A stretch of 64,000 nucleotides of DNA, taken from Streptomyces sp. NBC_00289. Its GTDB lineage: Bacteria > Actinomycetota > Actinomycetes > Streptomycetales > Streptomycetaceae. Position 1 is the first letter of the stretch; the number at the start of each line of letters is the position of its first letter. Shown here piece after piece: positions 45,546 through 54,312 of the stretch. The position numbers and the translations under genes are program-made. Under the pieces are notes generated by a model, which worked only from the letters and a program-made list of their open reading frames with translations, was not told the origin of the DNA and did no database searches. The DNA lies in contig NZ_CP108046.1 in assembly GCF_041435115.1 (NCBI RefSeq), positions 682,001 through 746,000 of the forward strand, in the 5' to 3' direction.

Positions 45546-46184
45546 CGTGCGGGCACCCTCCCCCGGCGGCCCAGACGGGGGCGCCGAACAGGAACTGGTG
45601 CGGAGTGTGGGTGACGGCCGGTTTCGACCGCCACCCGCACTCTGTCCACTCCGCGACGCAGATGTGCAGAAAACAGGGCCTCGGTTACCTATTGCCCATA
45701 TTTCCGTGACTGTTGGATGCAGTGTCCATTTACGTCCTGCATGCTCGAGTTGACGAGCCAACAGCACGTGCATTCCTTCCGCACCTTGAGCTGCAGCTGC
45801 TGAACTCCGCACCACCAGAGGCGGCCCGCCACCCGAAAGTGAGTAACAGCAGGGCAGCGACATCGCCACGTCGACAGAGAGATTCCGTGGTGCCTGGCGG
45901 TGGGTGACCGGAGCGCGGCGGCGTCGTTGAACGGGATGCATCACCATTCGCCCCCCACGGGTGCAAGGCGGTAGAGGGTCCGCCCTGTGTCGGCAGACCC
46001 TCTGCCGCTCCGGACGCGGGTTCCGAGGCACCGCAGGCTGAGCTGGCTGGAGATTCCTGTGCCCGCGGCGTGCAGCCCAGGTCATCGCACAATGGGACCC
46101 GAAGGTGCCTCCACACCTGACCGGACCTTCCGGGCCGATCTGCCCGAGCCGCCCGCACACGGCCGGGCGAAGCGGCCCCGGCCG
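45546..46184. other. Intergenic stretch, no gene recognised
   Basis: This 639-base stretch separates the lamin-tail gene from the second DUF6207 unit. A moderately AT-rich patch near 45690-45760 may hold the promoter of the lamin-tail gene. I found no frame with both coding-like codon use and a recognisable sequence. Confidence 0.4.
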
Positions 46185-46218
46185 CAGAACCTCCAGGCGT
46201 GCGGGAACGGCTGGCCTT

Positions 46219-46424
46219 GCATGGGACCCGATCAACGAAGTGCACGTGCAACAGCCAGGGCTGGCCGTGGTGGAGATCGCGGCAGACGACGAGCAGACCC
46301 GCTTCGCCATCCAGGAACTGCTCGCCACACGGTGGGCGACCGCCACGGACCGCACGACCCGGGACCCGGGGCAGCCCGGCGTCTGGCTGCGCTGCTACCT
46401 GTACACCAGGAGCTCAACACCTAG
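46219..46424 (+). pseudogene. DUF6207-type small protein, copy 2, frameshifted
   Basis: ATGGGACCCGATCAAC has one more C than copy 1, which throws the start out of frame; downstream the other frame reads INEVHVQQPGLAVVEIAADD, EQTRFAIQELLATRWATATD and TRDPGQPGVWLRCYLYTR. It is clearly paralogous to 41956-42172, including upstream GCAGAACCTCC and downstream ACCTAGCACCGGAC. A second indel lies near the 3' end. Confidence 0.65.
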
Positions 46425-46554
46425 CACCGGACAGCACGAGGCCGGCGAGGTCCTGAAGCCCCGCTCCCCTCGTGCCGCCGCTGGCCGCCATAGCCGCAGT
46501 CGCAACTTGCGGGTGTTGCCCTCCGACCAACGACCGCAGCCCACAGCCCACACA

Positions 46555-46597
46555 CGCGTGTGGCTCCGGCCGGGTTCCCCGGCCGGAGCCACACGCG
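46555..46597. terminator. Perfect 20-bp hairpin terminator
   Basis: CGCGTGTGGCTCCGGCCGGG (46555-46574), loop TTC, and its exact complement (46578-46597). It stands between DUF6207 copy 2 and the candidate RNA copy 2, in the same relative place as the hairpin at 43384. Confidence 0.85.
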
Positions 46598-46598
46598 A

Positions 46599-46702
46599 AG
46601 AGCGTGGTCGTGATGTGCGGTCGCCTACGCGGCGAAAGGCTCTGCAGGGCTTCAGCCGAACGATGGTCCTTGCAGGCGAGAGGTGAGGCCCGGGGACAGT
46701 GT
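46599..46702 (+). ncRNA. Candidate structured RNA, copy 2
   Basis: Paralogue of 43421-43524. The stem is CTGCAGGG (46642-46649) with CCTTGCAG (46668-46675), enclosing an 18-base loop that keeps CTTCAGCCGAACGAT. On the minus strand the G-U pair would be an A-C mismatch, so the plus strand is the more likely sense. It ends GGTGAGGCCCGGGGAC like copy 1, and is followed directly by the degraded HTH-like gene at 46699. Confidence 0.55.
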
Positions 46703-47215
46703 TCGCCAAGAAGGCTTCGGAAGAGTTCGCCAAGCTCGGCCGGACAGCGGCATCGACAGACGGGTTGGTCGTCCGCACGGTCCAGCCCCGGGCTCACCCT
46801 GCTGTCATCCGCGCAAGTGCGGGGCTGGTCAAGCAGTTGGACGAAGTGCGGGCCGAGCGGGACGAACTGGCCGTGGCCGACCGACAAGGTACCGGTGGTG
46901 GCGGTGGGGCAGGTCGCCGGGCAGCCGGTGCTGCTGGTGCCGCACCGCGCCCCGGGCACGGATGAGCAGGCCCTGCCCTCTGAGTACCGGAAGCTTCTGG
47001 AGCTCGTGCACGACGCGGATGAGCCGGTCATGGTCAAAGACGTGTCCCGGCGCTCGGCGTGGGCATCGAGGCACGACACACCGAGGCGACGCGTAGCAAG
47101 CTGAACCGGCTCGCCGGGCGGGGCTGGCTGCGCAAGACGCCCACCGGGCGCTTCCACCCACGCCCTGTAGCCCGGCGCATGACGTCCGTCCTAGAGCGTG
47201 CGCCGAAAGTGGATC
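46699..47215 (+). pseudogene. Degraded winged-HTH-like protein gene
   Basis: From GTG/ATG near 46699 the frames give FAKKASEEFAKLGRTAASTD, LVKQLDEVRAERDELAVADR, then KVPVVAVGQVAGQPVLLVPH, YRKLLELVHDADEPVMVKDV and finally RHTEATRSKLNRLAGRGWLR then KTPTGRFHPRP. The last segment resembles a winged-helix end seen in Streptomyces proteins that accompany transposase-like genes. At least two indels break it. Confidence 0.5.
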
Positions 47216-47360
47216 AAGGTAGTGGTTGATCAATCGCGGCGAAATGAGGCGCTCACGCCTCGACCTGGTTTACCCGCTGCACCCCATCCGACGGGCCAGG
47301 CTCCCGATCTGGCATAAAGTGCCTGATCACATAGAGGGAGGGGGTGTTATCGTCCCTCGC

Positions 47361-47945
47361 ATGGCTGAACTGATCGCTCCCACGGGACGGCTGCATTCCT
47401 CGTGGCTCGCGGCGCGTGACGAGTGGCAGCCTGGTGCTCACCAGGACGGGGCCGGCCTGCGTCTGGTTGGTGACGATGACCTCGACAGCCCGAAAGGGTT
47501 CGCCTCATGGGCCGAGCGACTGCGGCAGCAATCGGACCGGTCGCTGCCTGTCGGGGAAGGGCGCGTCCACGCCACCCACTGGTGGATCATCGACGGCGAG
47601 ACGTACCTCGGGGCCATCGACCTTCGGCACTATCTGAACGCCATTCTGTTGGAAGGCGGCGGACACATCGGCTACAGCGTTCGGCCTTCTGCCAGGAGAC
47701 GCGGACTGGCCACGTGGGCACTGGGAGCGGTTCTCCTCAAGGCGCCGGCGCTCGGTCTGGACCGGGTCCTCCTCACCTGTGACGATGGCAACGTCGGCTC
47801 GGCGCGCACCATCGAAAGCAATGGCGGCGTCCTCGAAGATGTGCGCAGCACCGAAACCGGGGACAAGCGCCGCTACTGGATCACTCTCGATGACGCTGGT
47901 CACAGCCATTCATTGATGGCCGCAACGAGGACGGTCGCCTCATAG
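47361..47945 (+). CDS. GNAT-family N-acetyltransferase with replaced C-terminus
   Basis: 194 residues from ATG 47361. Acetyl-CoA-binding features are HIGYSVRPSARRRGLATWAL (motif A, R-x-x-G-x-A) and VLLTCDDGNVGSARTIESNG (motif B). The N-terminal part carries ATHWWIIDGETYLGAIDLRH. The last 15 or so codons overlap the antisense end of an IS5 relic, so the natural C-terminus has probably been replaced. An AGGGAGGGGG stretch lies rather far upstream, leaving the start open. Confidence 0.75.
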   Translation: MAELIAPTGRLHSSWLAARDEWQPGAHQDGAGLRLVGDDDLDSPKGFASWAERLRQQSDRSLPVGEGRVHATHWWIIDGETYLGAIDLRHYLNAILLEGGGHIGYSVRPSARRRGLATWALGAVLLKAPALGLDRVLLTCDDGNVGSARTIESNGGVLEDVRSTETGDKRRYWITLDDAGHSHSLMAATRTVAS

Positions 47946-48093
47946 CGGACGGCTAGCAGTCGTACCTCGTGGCCACGGCACCCTTGTAGTCCTCCGGTTC
48001 GAACTTCGGCGGGCTGCCAGGCTTCTTGCCCTACGGCAACAGTGGCTCCTGCACGGCCCATTGCTCGTCCGACAGATCTCCACGCGCCACAAA
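47900..48093 (-). pseudogene. IS5-family transposase relic with internal deletion
   Basis: GTG 48093 opens ARGDLSDEQWAVQEPLLP, an IS5-type N-terminus, then a TAG. The following KKPGSPPKFEPEDYKGAVAT then RYD joins directly to LAVRYEATVLVAAINEWL and stop, an IS5-type C-terminus. The central catalytic part is gone. Confidence 0.7.
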
Positions 48094-48289
48094 CCGAGAT
48101 CACGTCACGACCAAGATCCACTTTCGATACCCGCCCCAGCACCAGTCTGAGCGTTGCACCGAGTACGGAGTCAGTGCACCGCTCAGGGGCACGTCGGCAT
48201 CCCCGTTCTGTCTCACCTCGCCTGCTCGTGCGTCGGCGCGAAGCCGGAAGGGGGCTGTGGGCTGGGCGGGCGGGTGTTGTCCGGGGCGG

Positions 48290-48985
48290 TCACTCGCGCC
48301 GGCTGGCGCGGTCGGCAGTGAGGCGGGCCTCGAAGCCGTCGAGGAGGGACTGAAGGCCGAACGCGAAGGTGTTGTCGGGCGCTGCGGCGTACTCCGTGGC
48401 AGCCGTGGTGTCGAGGCGTTCGCGCAGGCGCGGGAATTGCATGGCGGTCTCGGTGGCGCGCGTCATGGCGTCGGCCATCAGTTGCTCGGCGTCTGCGCCG
48501 TTCTTCCTCAGCCGGCGGTTCAGCGAGACCTGCGCGGCAGGGCCGAGCGCGCTGCCGAGCACGAAGGTGAACACGGTGGCAGCCGCCCAGTCCGCGTCGG
48601 CGGCGGCGAAGCCCGCCTTTTCATAGATGGCGAGGCTGAGGTCGTTGTGCCGGGCCTGGCCGGGTCCGTGCAGGAGGTGGCTGCCGAATGCCTGGACGAG
48701 CCAGGGGTGCTGGGTGAGCATCGCGTGCATGCCGGAGGCGTGGGCGGTGGCGGCCGTGCGCCAATCGGTGGCGTCGAGATCGGGCAGCTCGACCTCGTGC
48801 CAGATCGCGTCGCTGGCGAGTCGGACCAGATCGTCCTTGGTCTTGATGTGCCAGTAGACGGCCGTGGCGGCCGAGCCGAGCCGTTTCGCCAGGCTGCGCA
48901 TGTTGAGGCCGTCCAGTCCCTCGTCGTCGAGCAACTCGATGGCCGCACGGACGATCCGGTCTGCGGTCAGTGTGTCTCGCGGCAT
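48290..48985 (-). CDS. TetR-family regulator (TetR_C-like)
   Basis: 231 residues from ATG 48985 with AGGGTGG upstream (GTG 48994 alternative). The HTH is DRIVRAAIELLDDEGLDGLN then MRSLAKRLGSAATAVYWHIK. The C-terminal domain (HPWLVQAFGSHLLHGPGQAR, DADWAAATVFTFVLGSALGP) resembles drug-sensing TetR_C proteins. It is divergent from a serine hydrolase across a 104-base region with three copies of a short motif, its likely operator. Confidence 0.88.
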   Translation of the reverse strand: MPRDTLTADRIVRAAIELLDDEGLDGLNMRSLAKRLGSAATAVYWHIKTKDDLVRLASDAIWHEVELPDLDATDWRTAATAHASGMHAMLTQHPWLVQAFGSHLLHGPGQARHNDLSLAIYEKAGFAAADADWAAATVFTFVLGSALGPAAQVSLNRRLRKNGADAEQLMADAMTRATETAMQFPRLRERLDTTAATEYAAAPDNTFAFGLQSLLDGFEARLTADRASRRE

Positions 48986-49001
48986 GGCCACCACCCTACT
49001 T

Positions 49002-49075
49002 GCACTTAGTTCATGCCAAGCCTTGCACTTTGTTCGAGTGGCGGTTTACGGTGCTCTCGTACTTAGTTCAAGTGG
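49002..49075. promoter_or_regulatory. Three-copy operator, TetR/serine hydrolase
   Basis: The motif ACTTWGTTCRW occurs at 49004-49014, 49027-49037 and 49061-49071. The last is within ACTT-AGTTC-AAGT, a near-palindrome; the middle is flanked by CACT and AGTG. Spacing and position between divergent genes suit TetR binding. Confidence 0.5.
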
Positions 49076-49089
49076 CCGAAGGGGGAGCA

Positions 49090-50466
49090 ATGTCGCAGGA
49101 CAAGCTGTCGGAGTTCGTCAAGGCGCAGGCCACGGAGCTCGCAGTGCCAGGTGTCGCCGTCGGGGTGCTCCTGGACGGCCAGGAGATCTACGCCTCACAC
49201 GGCATGACGAGCCTCAGCAACCCGCTGCCGGTCGACGCGAAGACACTGTTCCCTCTGGCGTCGGTGTCCAAGACCTTCACGGCGACCGCGCTGATGCGCC
49301 TGGTCGCCGAGGGGAAGGTGGACCTGGACGCGCCGGTGCGGCGCTACGTCCCCGAGCTGAAGCTCGCCAACGAGCAGGCCGCAGCGCAGATCACCGTCCT
49401 GAACCTGCTCAACCACACCGCGGGCCTGGACTGGAACCTGATCGACGACGGCGAGGGCGACCGCTCCCTGGCCGGGCTCGTGGCGAAGTTGCCCCAGCTG
49501 CCGCTGATCGCACCGCCCGGGGCCCGCGCCTCGTACAGCCAGGCCGGATACAACCTGGCCGGGCGGATCATCGAGAAGGTCACGGGCCTGCCCTTCGAGC
49601 AGGCCATGACCTCGCTCGTCCTGGAGCCGATGGGCCTTGCGGACACCGTGTACGGCCTGTCCGAGGTGATGGTCCGCAAGTTCGCTGTGGGCTACAACCG
49701 CGGCGACGACGGCGAACTGCATCCCGCCCGGCCCTGGGGAGCGTTCAAGGAGGGCGCGCGCGGCGACAACCCCGGTGGCGGCCTCGCCTCCTCGGTGAGC
49801 GATCTGCTGCGCTGGGCACGATTCCAACTCGGCGACGGCGATGGCGTCTTGCCCTCCCAGGCGCTGCACCGCATGCGGGAGCAGACGGTCGAGCTGCGCG
49901 CCAGCACGCTCGGCAACGGCTTCGGCATCTGCTGGTTCCTGCACGACCTGGACAGCCTCCACGGGATCGGCCACGGCGGCTCGGGTAACGGCCAGTTCGC
50001 CGAGCTGCTCATCGTGCCCGAGCGCAACTTCGCGGTGGTCTCCCTGGCCAACGCCGGCCCGGACGGCTACCCCTTCAACCAGTCCGTCGTGCGGTGGGCG
50101 ATCGAGCACTACCTCGGCATCGTCGAGAAGGCGACGGAGCCGGTCCCGTACGACGAGGGACAGGCCCAACAGGTCGTCGGCCGCTACGAGATCGACGCCA
50201 TGAACCTCGACATCGCCACCGACGGCACCCGCCTCACCCTGGCGGTCGGGATCAAGCCGGAGATCCGCGAGGCATCGGACGAGGAAATGCCCCCGGACTA
50301 CCCGGCCGCGGACATCGGCTTCCTTCCCGGCGACGGCGACGAGTACATCGTCACTGAGGGCGGCCTCAAGGGGCAGCGCGGCTACTTCTCCCGCGACGTC
50401 AATGGCGCAGTCACAGGCGTCGACCTCGCCAGCCGGCTCTTCAACCGTGTAACGGAGGCATCCTGA
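49090..50466 (+). CDS. Serine hydrolase, class C beta-lactamase/penicillin-binding fold
   Basis: 458 residues from ATG 49090 after GGGGGAGC. The catalytic tetrad is visible: SVSKTF (Ser-x-x-Lys) near residue 57, YSQAGYN (Tyr-x-Asn position, here Tyr-Ser-Gln) near 144, and GHGGSGNGQF near 296 (His-Gly-Gly in place of Lys-Thr-Gly). A C-terminal beta domain follows (VVGRYEIDAMNLDIATDGTR). No signal peptide is evident, so it may be a cytosolic esterase or peptidase. Expression is probably controlled by the divergent TetR protein. Confidence 0.88.
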   Translation: MSQDKLSEFVKAQATELAVPGVAVGVLLDGQEIYASHGMTSLSNPLPVDAKTLFPLASVSKTFTATALMRLVAEGKVDLDAPVRRYVPELKLANEQAAAQITVLNLLNHTAGLDWNLIDDGEGDRSLAGLVAKLPQLPLIAPPGARASYSQAGYNLAGRIIEKVTGLPFEQAMTSLVLEPMGLADTVYGLSEVMVRKFAVGYNRGDDGELHPARPWGAFKEGARGDNPGGGLASSVSDLLRWARFQLGDGDGVLPSQALHRMREQTVELRASTLGNGFGICWFLHDLDSLHGIGHGGSGNGQFAELLIVPERNFAVVSLANAGPDGYPFNQSVVRWAIEHYLGIVEKATEPVPYDEGQAQQVVGRYEIDAMNLDIATDGTRLTLAVGIKPEIREASDEEMPPDYPAADIGFLPGDGDEYIVTEGGLKGQRGYFSRDVNGAVTGVDLASRLFNRVTEAS

Positions 50467-50694
50467 TCCAACGCAGGAAGGGCGGTCCCGACCGGCCGCC
50501 CGTACTCACGGACACGACCCGTCTCCGCGGCAACGTTGGTGCGCTCTCGTCGGTACGGGGTGGTGCACATCCACCCGTAGGCCGACAACGCCCGGCGTGG
50601 CCGGTTCCGGGCGCAACACACGTGCCTTCGGCAGCAGTTGACGAAGGTTCTATCTTGCTGGCCCGAGGGGTCCAGATGTTCAGGGGATGGTGGA

Positions 50695-51624
50695 ATGGGC
50701 GAGGCAAGTGACGCTGCACGCTCGGTAGTCGTGCAGTTCCGGCGCGACGGATTCGTCGCGCCGGAGAGCGTGGAGCGTGCGGAGTTCGACGTCTGGGACC
50801 GGATGACCCCTGGCCTGGTACTGCTCGTCGCCTATCAGATACTGGTCAAACTGCGTGAGGAGGACGGCCGGACCGACCCCGGTCGTCCGGCGCCCGGGTC
50901 GGACGAGGAAACGGCCGAGTTGATGGCCAGGGCCATGCTGGGGGACGAGGCGGCGGCTTCGGAGACCTCACGACGCGACCTGATCACCCTCGACCGACTG
51001 CTGGAGCTCCTGGTCTCCGTGATCGCCGAGGAGTCGCTGTCCGAGGAAGCGGTGGACGCCCTGCTGGAGGCCGCGGAGGAGAGCTGCCTTGTCGTCGGGC
51101 CGTGGGACGAGAGGGACGACCGTCGGCCGCAGAGTGGCGAACTGATCGATCTTGGTGGCCTGTTGGTGCCGACGGAGCCCGGTCTGAAGATCGAGCTCAT
51201 GTCGTCCCGCGAGGACGGCTCCCTCGCCGGCGTCACCGTCATCCGCGGCCGGACCGCGATCCAGCTCCAGGCGTTCCGCGCACTCGGGGACACCTCCTGG
51301 GCGAGTGTCCGTGAGGATCTGGCCCGTACGATGCGCCGCCGGGGCGGCTCCGCGGAGGAGCGCGTCGGCCCCGCGGGGCCCGAACTCCAGGCCATCGTGC
51401 GGATCCATGGACCTCCCGGCAAGGACCGCCAGACCGCGCGGGTGCTGGGCCACGACGGCCCGGGGTGGATCCTGCGCGGCTTCGTGACGGGCGTCGGCGC
51501 GGAACCCGACAGCACCGAGGAGTGGCCCTACGCCACGTTCCAGGGCACGGTGGTCCGCCCGCCCTCCACTCCCTCGGCCACCGACGCGCTGATCCGGCTG
51601 CGGTGGCCGGAGTCGGGGGTCTGA
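50695..51624 (+). CDS. DUF3710-type protein
   Basis: 309 residues from ATG 50695 with GGGGATGG upstream. The N-terminal 120 residues are helical and acidic (VLLVAYQILVKLREEDGRTD, LDRLLELLVSVIAEESLSEE). From about 140, GPWDERDDRRPQSGELIDLG, IELMSSREDGSLAGVTVIRG and RVLGHDGPGWILRGFVTGVG match DUF3710, a common actinobacterial domain of unknown function. The usual DUF3710 protein lacks such a helical N-terminus. Confidence 0.75.
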   Translation: MGEASDAARSVVVQFRRDGFVAPESVERAEFDVWDRMTPGLVLLVAYQILVKLREEDGRTDPGRPAPGSDEETAELMARAMLGDEAAASETSRRDLITLDRLLELLVSVIAEESLSEEAVDALLEAAEESCLVVGPWDERDDRRPQSGELIDLGGLLVPTEPGLKIELMSSREDGSLAGVTVIRGRTAIQLQAFRALGDTSWASVREDLARTMRRRGGSAEERVGPAGPELQAIVRIHGPPGKDRQTARVLGHDGPGWILRGFVTGVGAEPDSTEEWPYATFQGTVVRPPSTPSATDALIRLRWPESGV

Positions 51625-51688
51625 GCATGCGACCACACAGGGGCTGCCGTTCCCGCATCGCCGTCGTCGCAGCCGCTCACTCCAGTAG

Positions 51689-52096
51689 TTACGCAGCCAT
51701 CGGTCATCTGGCCTTCTGGCCGCGCTGCCCGCCCCCACCGCGGCCGGAGAACGCTTCTGGTCCAACCTGTGGAGGTCCTCGGGCACCGCCTACCTGCTAC
51801 CTGCCAACATCAAGGCCAAGGTGCTGCAATCCCTGGCAGGCGAAGGAACCGCCCTGGCCCGACAGATCCTCTCGGCCATCGATGAGATGACCCCGCCCCA
51901 GCGCCTCGCAGCCGGGGAAGTGATCGGTCAAGCCCTCGCCGAGTCCGACCGTCTTCCCGACCTCAAGACACAAGTCATCGGGGAATTGTGGCTCCGCGAT
52001 CTCGAACTGACCGCCTGGCACGTCCTGCACGCCGACCACAGGTGGGACGATCCCGCCGGACGTAAAGCATTCCTCGACGCCTGGACAAGCCTCTGA
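51689..52096 (+). CDS. Unrecognised protein, probably 5'-truncated
   Basis: An open frame after TAG near 51686 reads LPAPTAAGERFWSNLWRSSG, TAYLLPANIKAKVLQSLAGE, IDEMTPPQRLAAGEVIGQAL and WVLHADHRW-like AWHVLHADHRWDDPAG, ending AFLDAWTSL. The first ATG/GTG is at 51821, which would drop a well-formed N-terminal part, so the start has probably been lost. Family unknown. Confidence 0.5.
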   Translation, partial: LRSHRSSGLLAALPAPTAAGERFWSNLWRSSGTAYLLPANIKAKVLQSLAGEGTALARQILSAIDEMTPPQRLAAGEVIGQALAESDRLPDLKTQVIGELWLRDLELTAWHVLHADHRWDDPAGRKAFLDAWTSL

Positions 52097-52273
52097 GCCT
52101 CTACTCCTTCAACGCTCCGACATCCGCACCGGCATACGGCGCTGGAGCCGCCAAACGGCGTGCCACCCGGCCTCGCCCCGAGCAGCCAGGCCTGCCGGCA
52201 GCCCGAGACGCGAGAAGCATCCGCGTCGTGTATCTCTGCCGACGCGGCGGGAGTGTACCTAGCGGCACGGCTT

Positions 52274-52660
52274 TTACCGTGCCGTCTGGCGTCCGGAAGC
52301 GGTGGTGGGCGCGGTCCGGCGGGAGCGCGTGGGCGGTGTGTCGGGCGCCTGGCCGCTTCGGGCGTGGGCGGCGTTGATGCGCTGGGCTTCTTCGAGTTGG
52401 TCTTCGAGGATGACGATGCGGCAGGCGGCCTCGATCGGGTTCCCCTGGTCGACGAGTTCGCGGGCGCGGGCGGCGATGCGCAGTTGGTAGCGGGAGTAGC
52501 GGCGGTGGCCGCCCGGGGAGCGCAGCGGGGTGATGAGGCGGGCTTCGCCGATGGCGCGCAGGAAGCCCTGGGTGGTGCCGAGCATCTCGGCGGCCCGGCC
52601 CATGGTGTAGGCGGGGTAGTCGTCGTCGTCGAGACGGCCGTAGGAATCGTCTGCTGTCAT
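52274..52660 (-). CDS. MerR-family transcriptional regulator
   Basis: 128 residues from ATG 52660 with AGAGGTG upstream. The winged helix reads AYTMGRAAEMLGTTQGFLRA then IGEARLITPLRSPGGHRRYS and RYQLRIAARARELVDQGNPI. No effector domain follows, only a basic Arg/Ser/Thr-rich tail. Small MerR proteins of this kind are common in Streptomyces. A strong hairpin stands 26 bases upstream of the start. Confidence 0.85.
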   Translation of the reverse strand: MTADDSYGRLDDDDYPAYTMGRAAEMLGTTQGFLRAIGEARLITPLRSPGGHRRYSRYQLRIAARARELVDQGNPIEAACRIVILEDQLEEAQRINAAHARSGQAPDTPPTRSRRTAPTTASGRQTAR

Positions 52661-52685
52661 CGCACCTCTTCGTAAAACGCGTCGA

Positions 52686-52718
52686 GGGGCCCTGGTGCCG
52701 TACCGGCACCAGGGCCCC
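52686..52718. terminator. Perfect 15-bp hairpin upstream of merR-like gene
   Basis: GGGGCCCTGGTGCCG (52686-52700), loop TAC, exact complement (52704-52718). It lies just before the MerR-like gene on that gene's strand, so it ends an upstream transcript or works as a leader attenuator. Confidence 0.75.
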
Positions 52719-53470
52719 GAAGGAACTGTCACACCATCTGCCGGCCCTCATGCTGCGCCGGCCTTCTGTTTCCGCGGGCCCGGCCTGAACGCTGCCGGGA
52801 GTGCGGGGATCGCGAATGCGTGACCGGAGACCACCTCACTATCGATGTCCTGCGGTACCCGGGCCCATGCATTCCGCCCGGGCGATCCTGATGGCGCTCA
52901 ACCCCTCCGTTCTTCCCTCTGGATCAATCACTTGCCAAACCGGTACTGCGTACTGCTGGTGGCCTTCAACAGCGCCACGTTTCGACAGCCAGCCCCGTCG
53001 CCCGTGCTGCACCTGCTCTGGCTTGGAACCCCGCTGCCGAACCTCCCGGTGCGCGCGCCCGCAGCCAGACGCCTTCACCGGGGAACCACTCGAAAACCGT
53101 GCTGCTGGTACTGCGGTACCGCTACGGCGGCCCCTGATCACTGCGGGCCACCCGGTCCGGCCGTCAGTCCCGTCGCCGTCCTAAGACCACGCTGGCTTCG
53201 GAACTCCACCGCCGTACCGTCTTGCGCACTGCAACTGCGTACTGCTGCCCGGCAGTTCATCTCTGCCGGGCCCTTCTCGATCTCGGCTACGAGAGAAACC
53301 ATAGCCGCACGATCACCCAATGTCTACTTCAGCCAGGATAGATTTTTGCGTTTCCGACAGCGAGGTAATCACCACCGAGCGTTATGCGTTTCCCGGCCCT
53401 GCATGGCCAGGGCACCCCGGTAGCCCGCACCGGCAGGCTCGGCCGGCACGCGGCACTCCTGCCGCTGCCG
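52719..53470. other. Long stretch without a recognisable gene
   Basis: About 750 bases show no coherent frame on either strand. Short, related sequences recur (TGCGTACTGCTG near 52946 and 53238, GGTACTGCGGTACC near 53107). An AT-richer patch at 53290-53400 may be a promoter. Confidence 0.4.
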
Positions 53471-53474
53471 AAAA

Positions 53475-54183
53475 TGCAGTGGGCGGCGGCGGTGCTCTAT
53501 AACGGCTTCGGAGATACGAGGAGGCCTACGCGGCTGCCAAGCGCGGTTGTGAGAAGCCACAGGAACTCGGCCTGTACCTCCAGTCGATGGTTGAGCTCAT
53601 CGAGGCATCAGCACGACTCGGAAGCCCGGAACACGCAACCGAGACGGGCCAAACAATCCACGACATGGCGCTGGCCAGCGGCACCGAATGGGCTCTTGGC
53701 ACCTCGGCCAGGGTCAGTGCTGGTGAGCGACGGGCAGGCCGCCGACGCTCTGTACCGCCAGGCGATCGAGCGGCTCGGCAACGCCGAGGTGCGGACGGAG
53801 CTCGCACGCGTCCAGCTTCTCTACGGTGAGTGGCTTCGCCGCGAGAACCGCCGCGCAGACGCCCGTGCTCACCTGGCCGCCGCCCACGAAATGCTCAACC
53901 AGGTCGGGGCCGAGGCGTTCGCGGGGCGTGCGCGACGCGAGCTGCAGGCCACGGGAGCGAAGGTTCGTAAACGCACCGCCCCGACGCATGGAGCCCTCAC
54001 TCCGTAGGAAGCGCAGATCGCTTGCCTCGCCGGCGACGGGCTCACGAACCCCGAGATCTGCGCCCAGTTGTTCATCAGTCCCCACGCCGAATGGCACCTC
54101 CGCAAGGTGTTCTCGAAGCTGGGCATTTCCTCCCGCAGGGAGATCCGACCAGGCAGCTCGAAGGCGAAGCGACGTCGGCCTAA
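53475..54183 (+). pseudogene. LuxR-family (TPR-LuxR) regulator, C-terminal part, broken
   Basis: Frames give VLYNGFGRYEEAYAAAKRGC-like sequence, LYLQSMVELIEASARLGSPE, then LYRQAIERLGNAEVRTELAR, VQLLYGEWLRRENRRADARA and HLAAAHEMLNQVGAEAFAGR, the usual end of large LuxR regulators. The LuxR HTH follows: [25 protein letters not shown] then QLFISP and [23 protein letters not shown]-to-TAG change (54006) and a lost codon in the HTH are added to upstream frameshifts. The N-terminal ATPase is absent. Confidence 0.75.
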
Positions 54184-54312
54184 ATGCTCACCGACTCGCG
54201 TTCCCACGCCGGCGCCTGGGGCGATTCCTCCTTGACCGGAGTTGCTCACGTTCTCTCCCAGATGTCATGCGGGCGAAAGCCGGTACGGAGCGGCCGAGAC
54301 GGCTGTCATGCG

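Noticed and set aside
46599..46702. Conserved 104-base motif as a coding sequence
   Set aside because: Minus frames also align (SLSPRRRP), but the changes are paired across a stem rather than codon-synonymous, and no start or ribosome-binding site fits.
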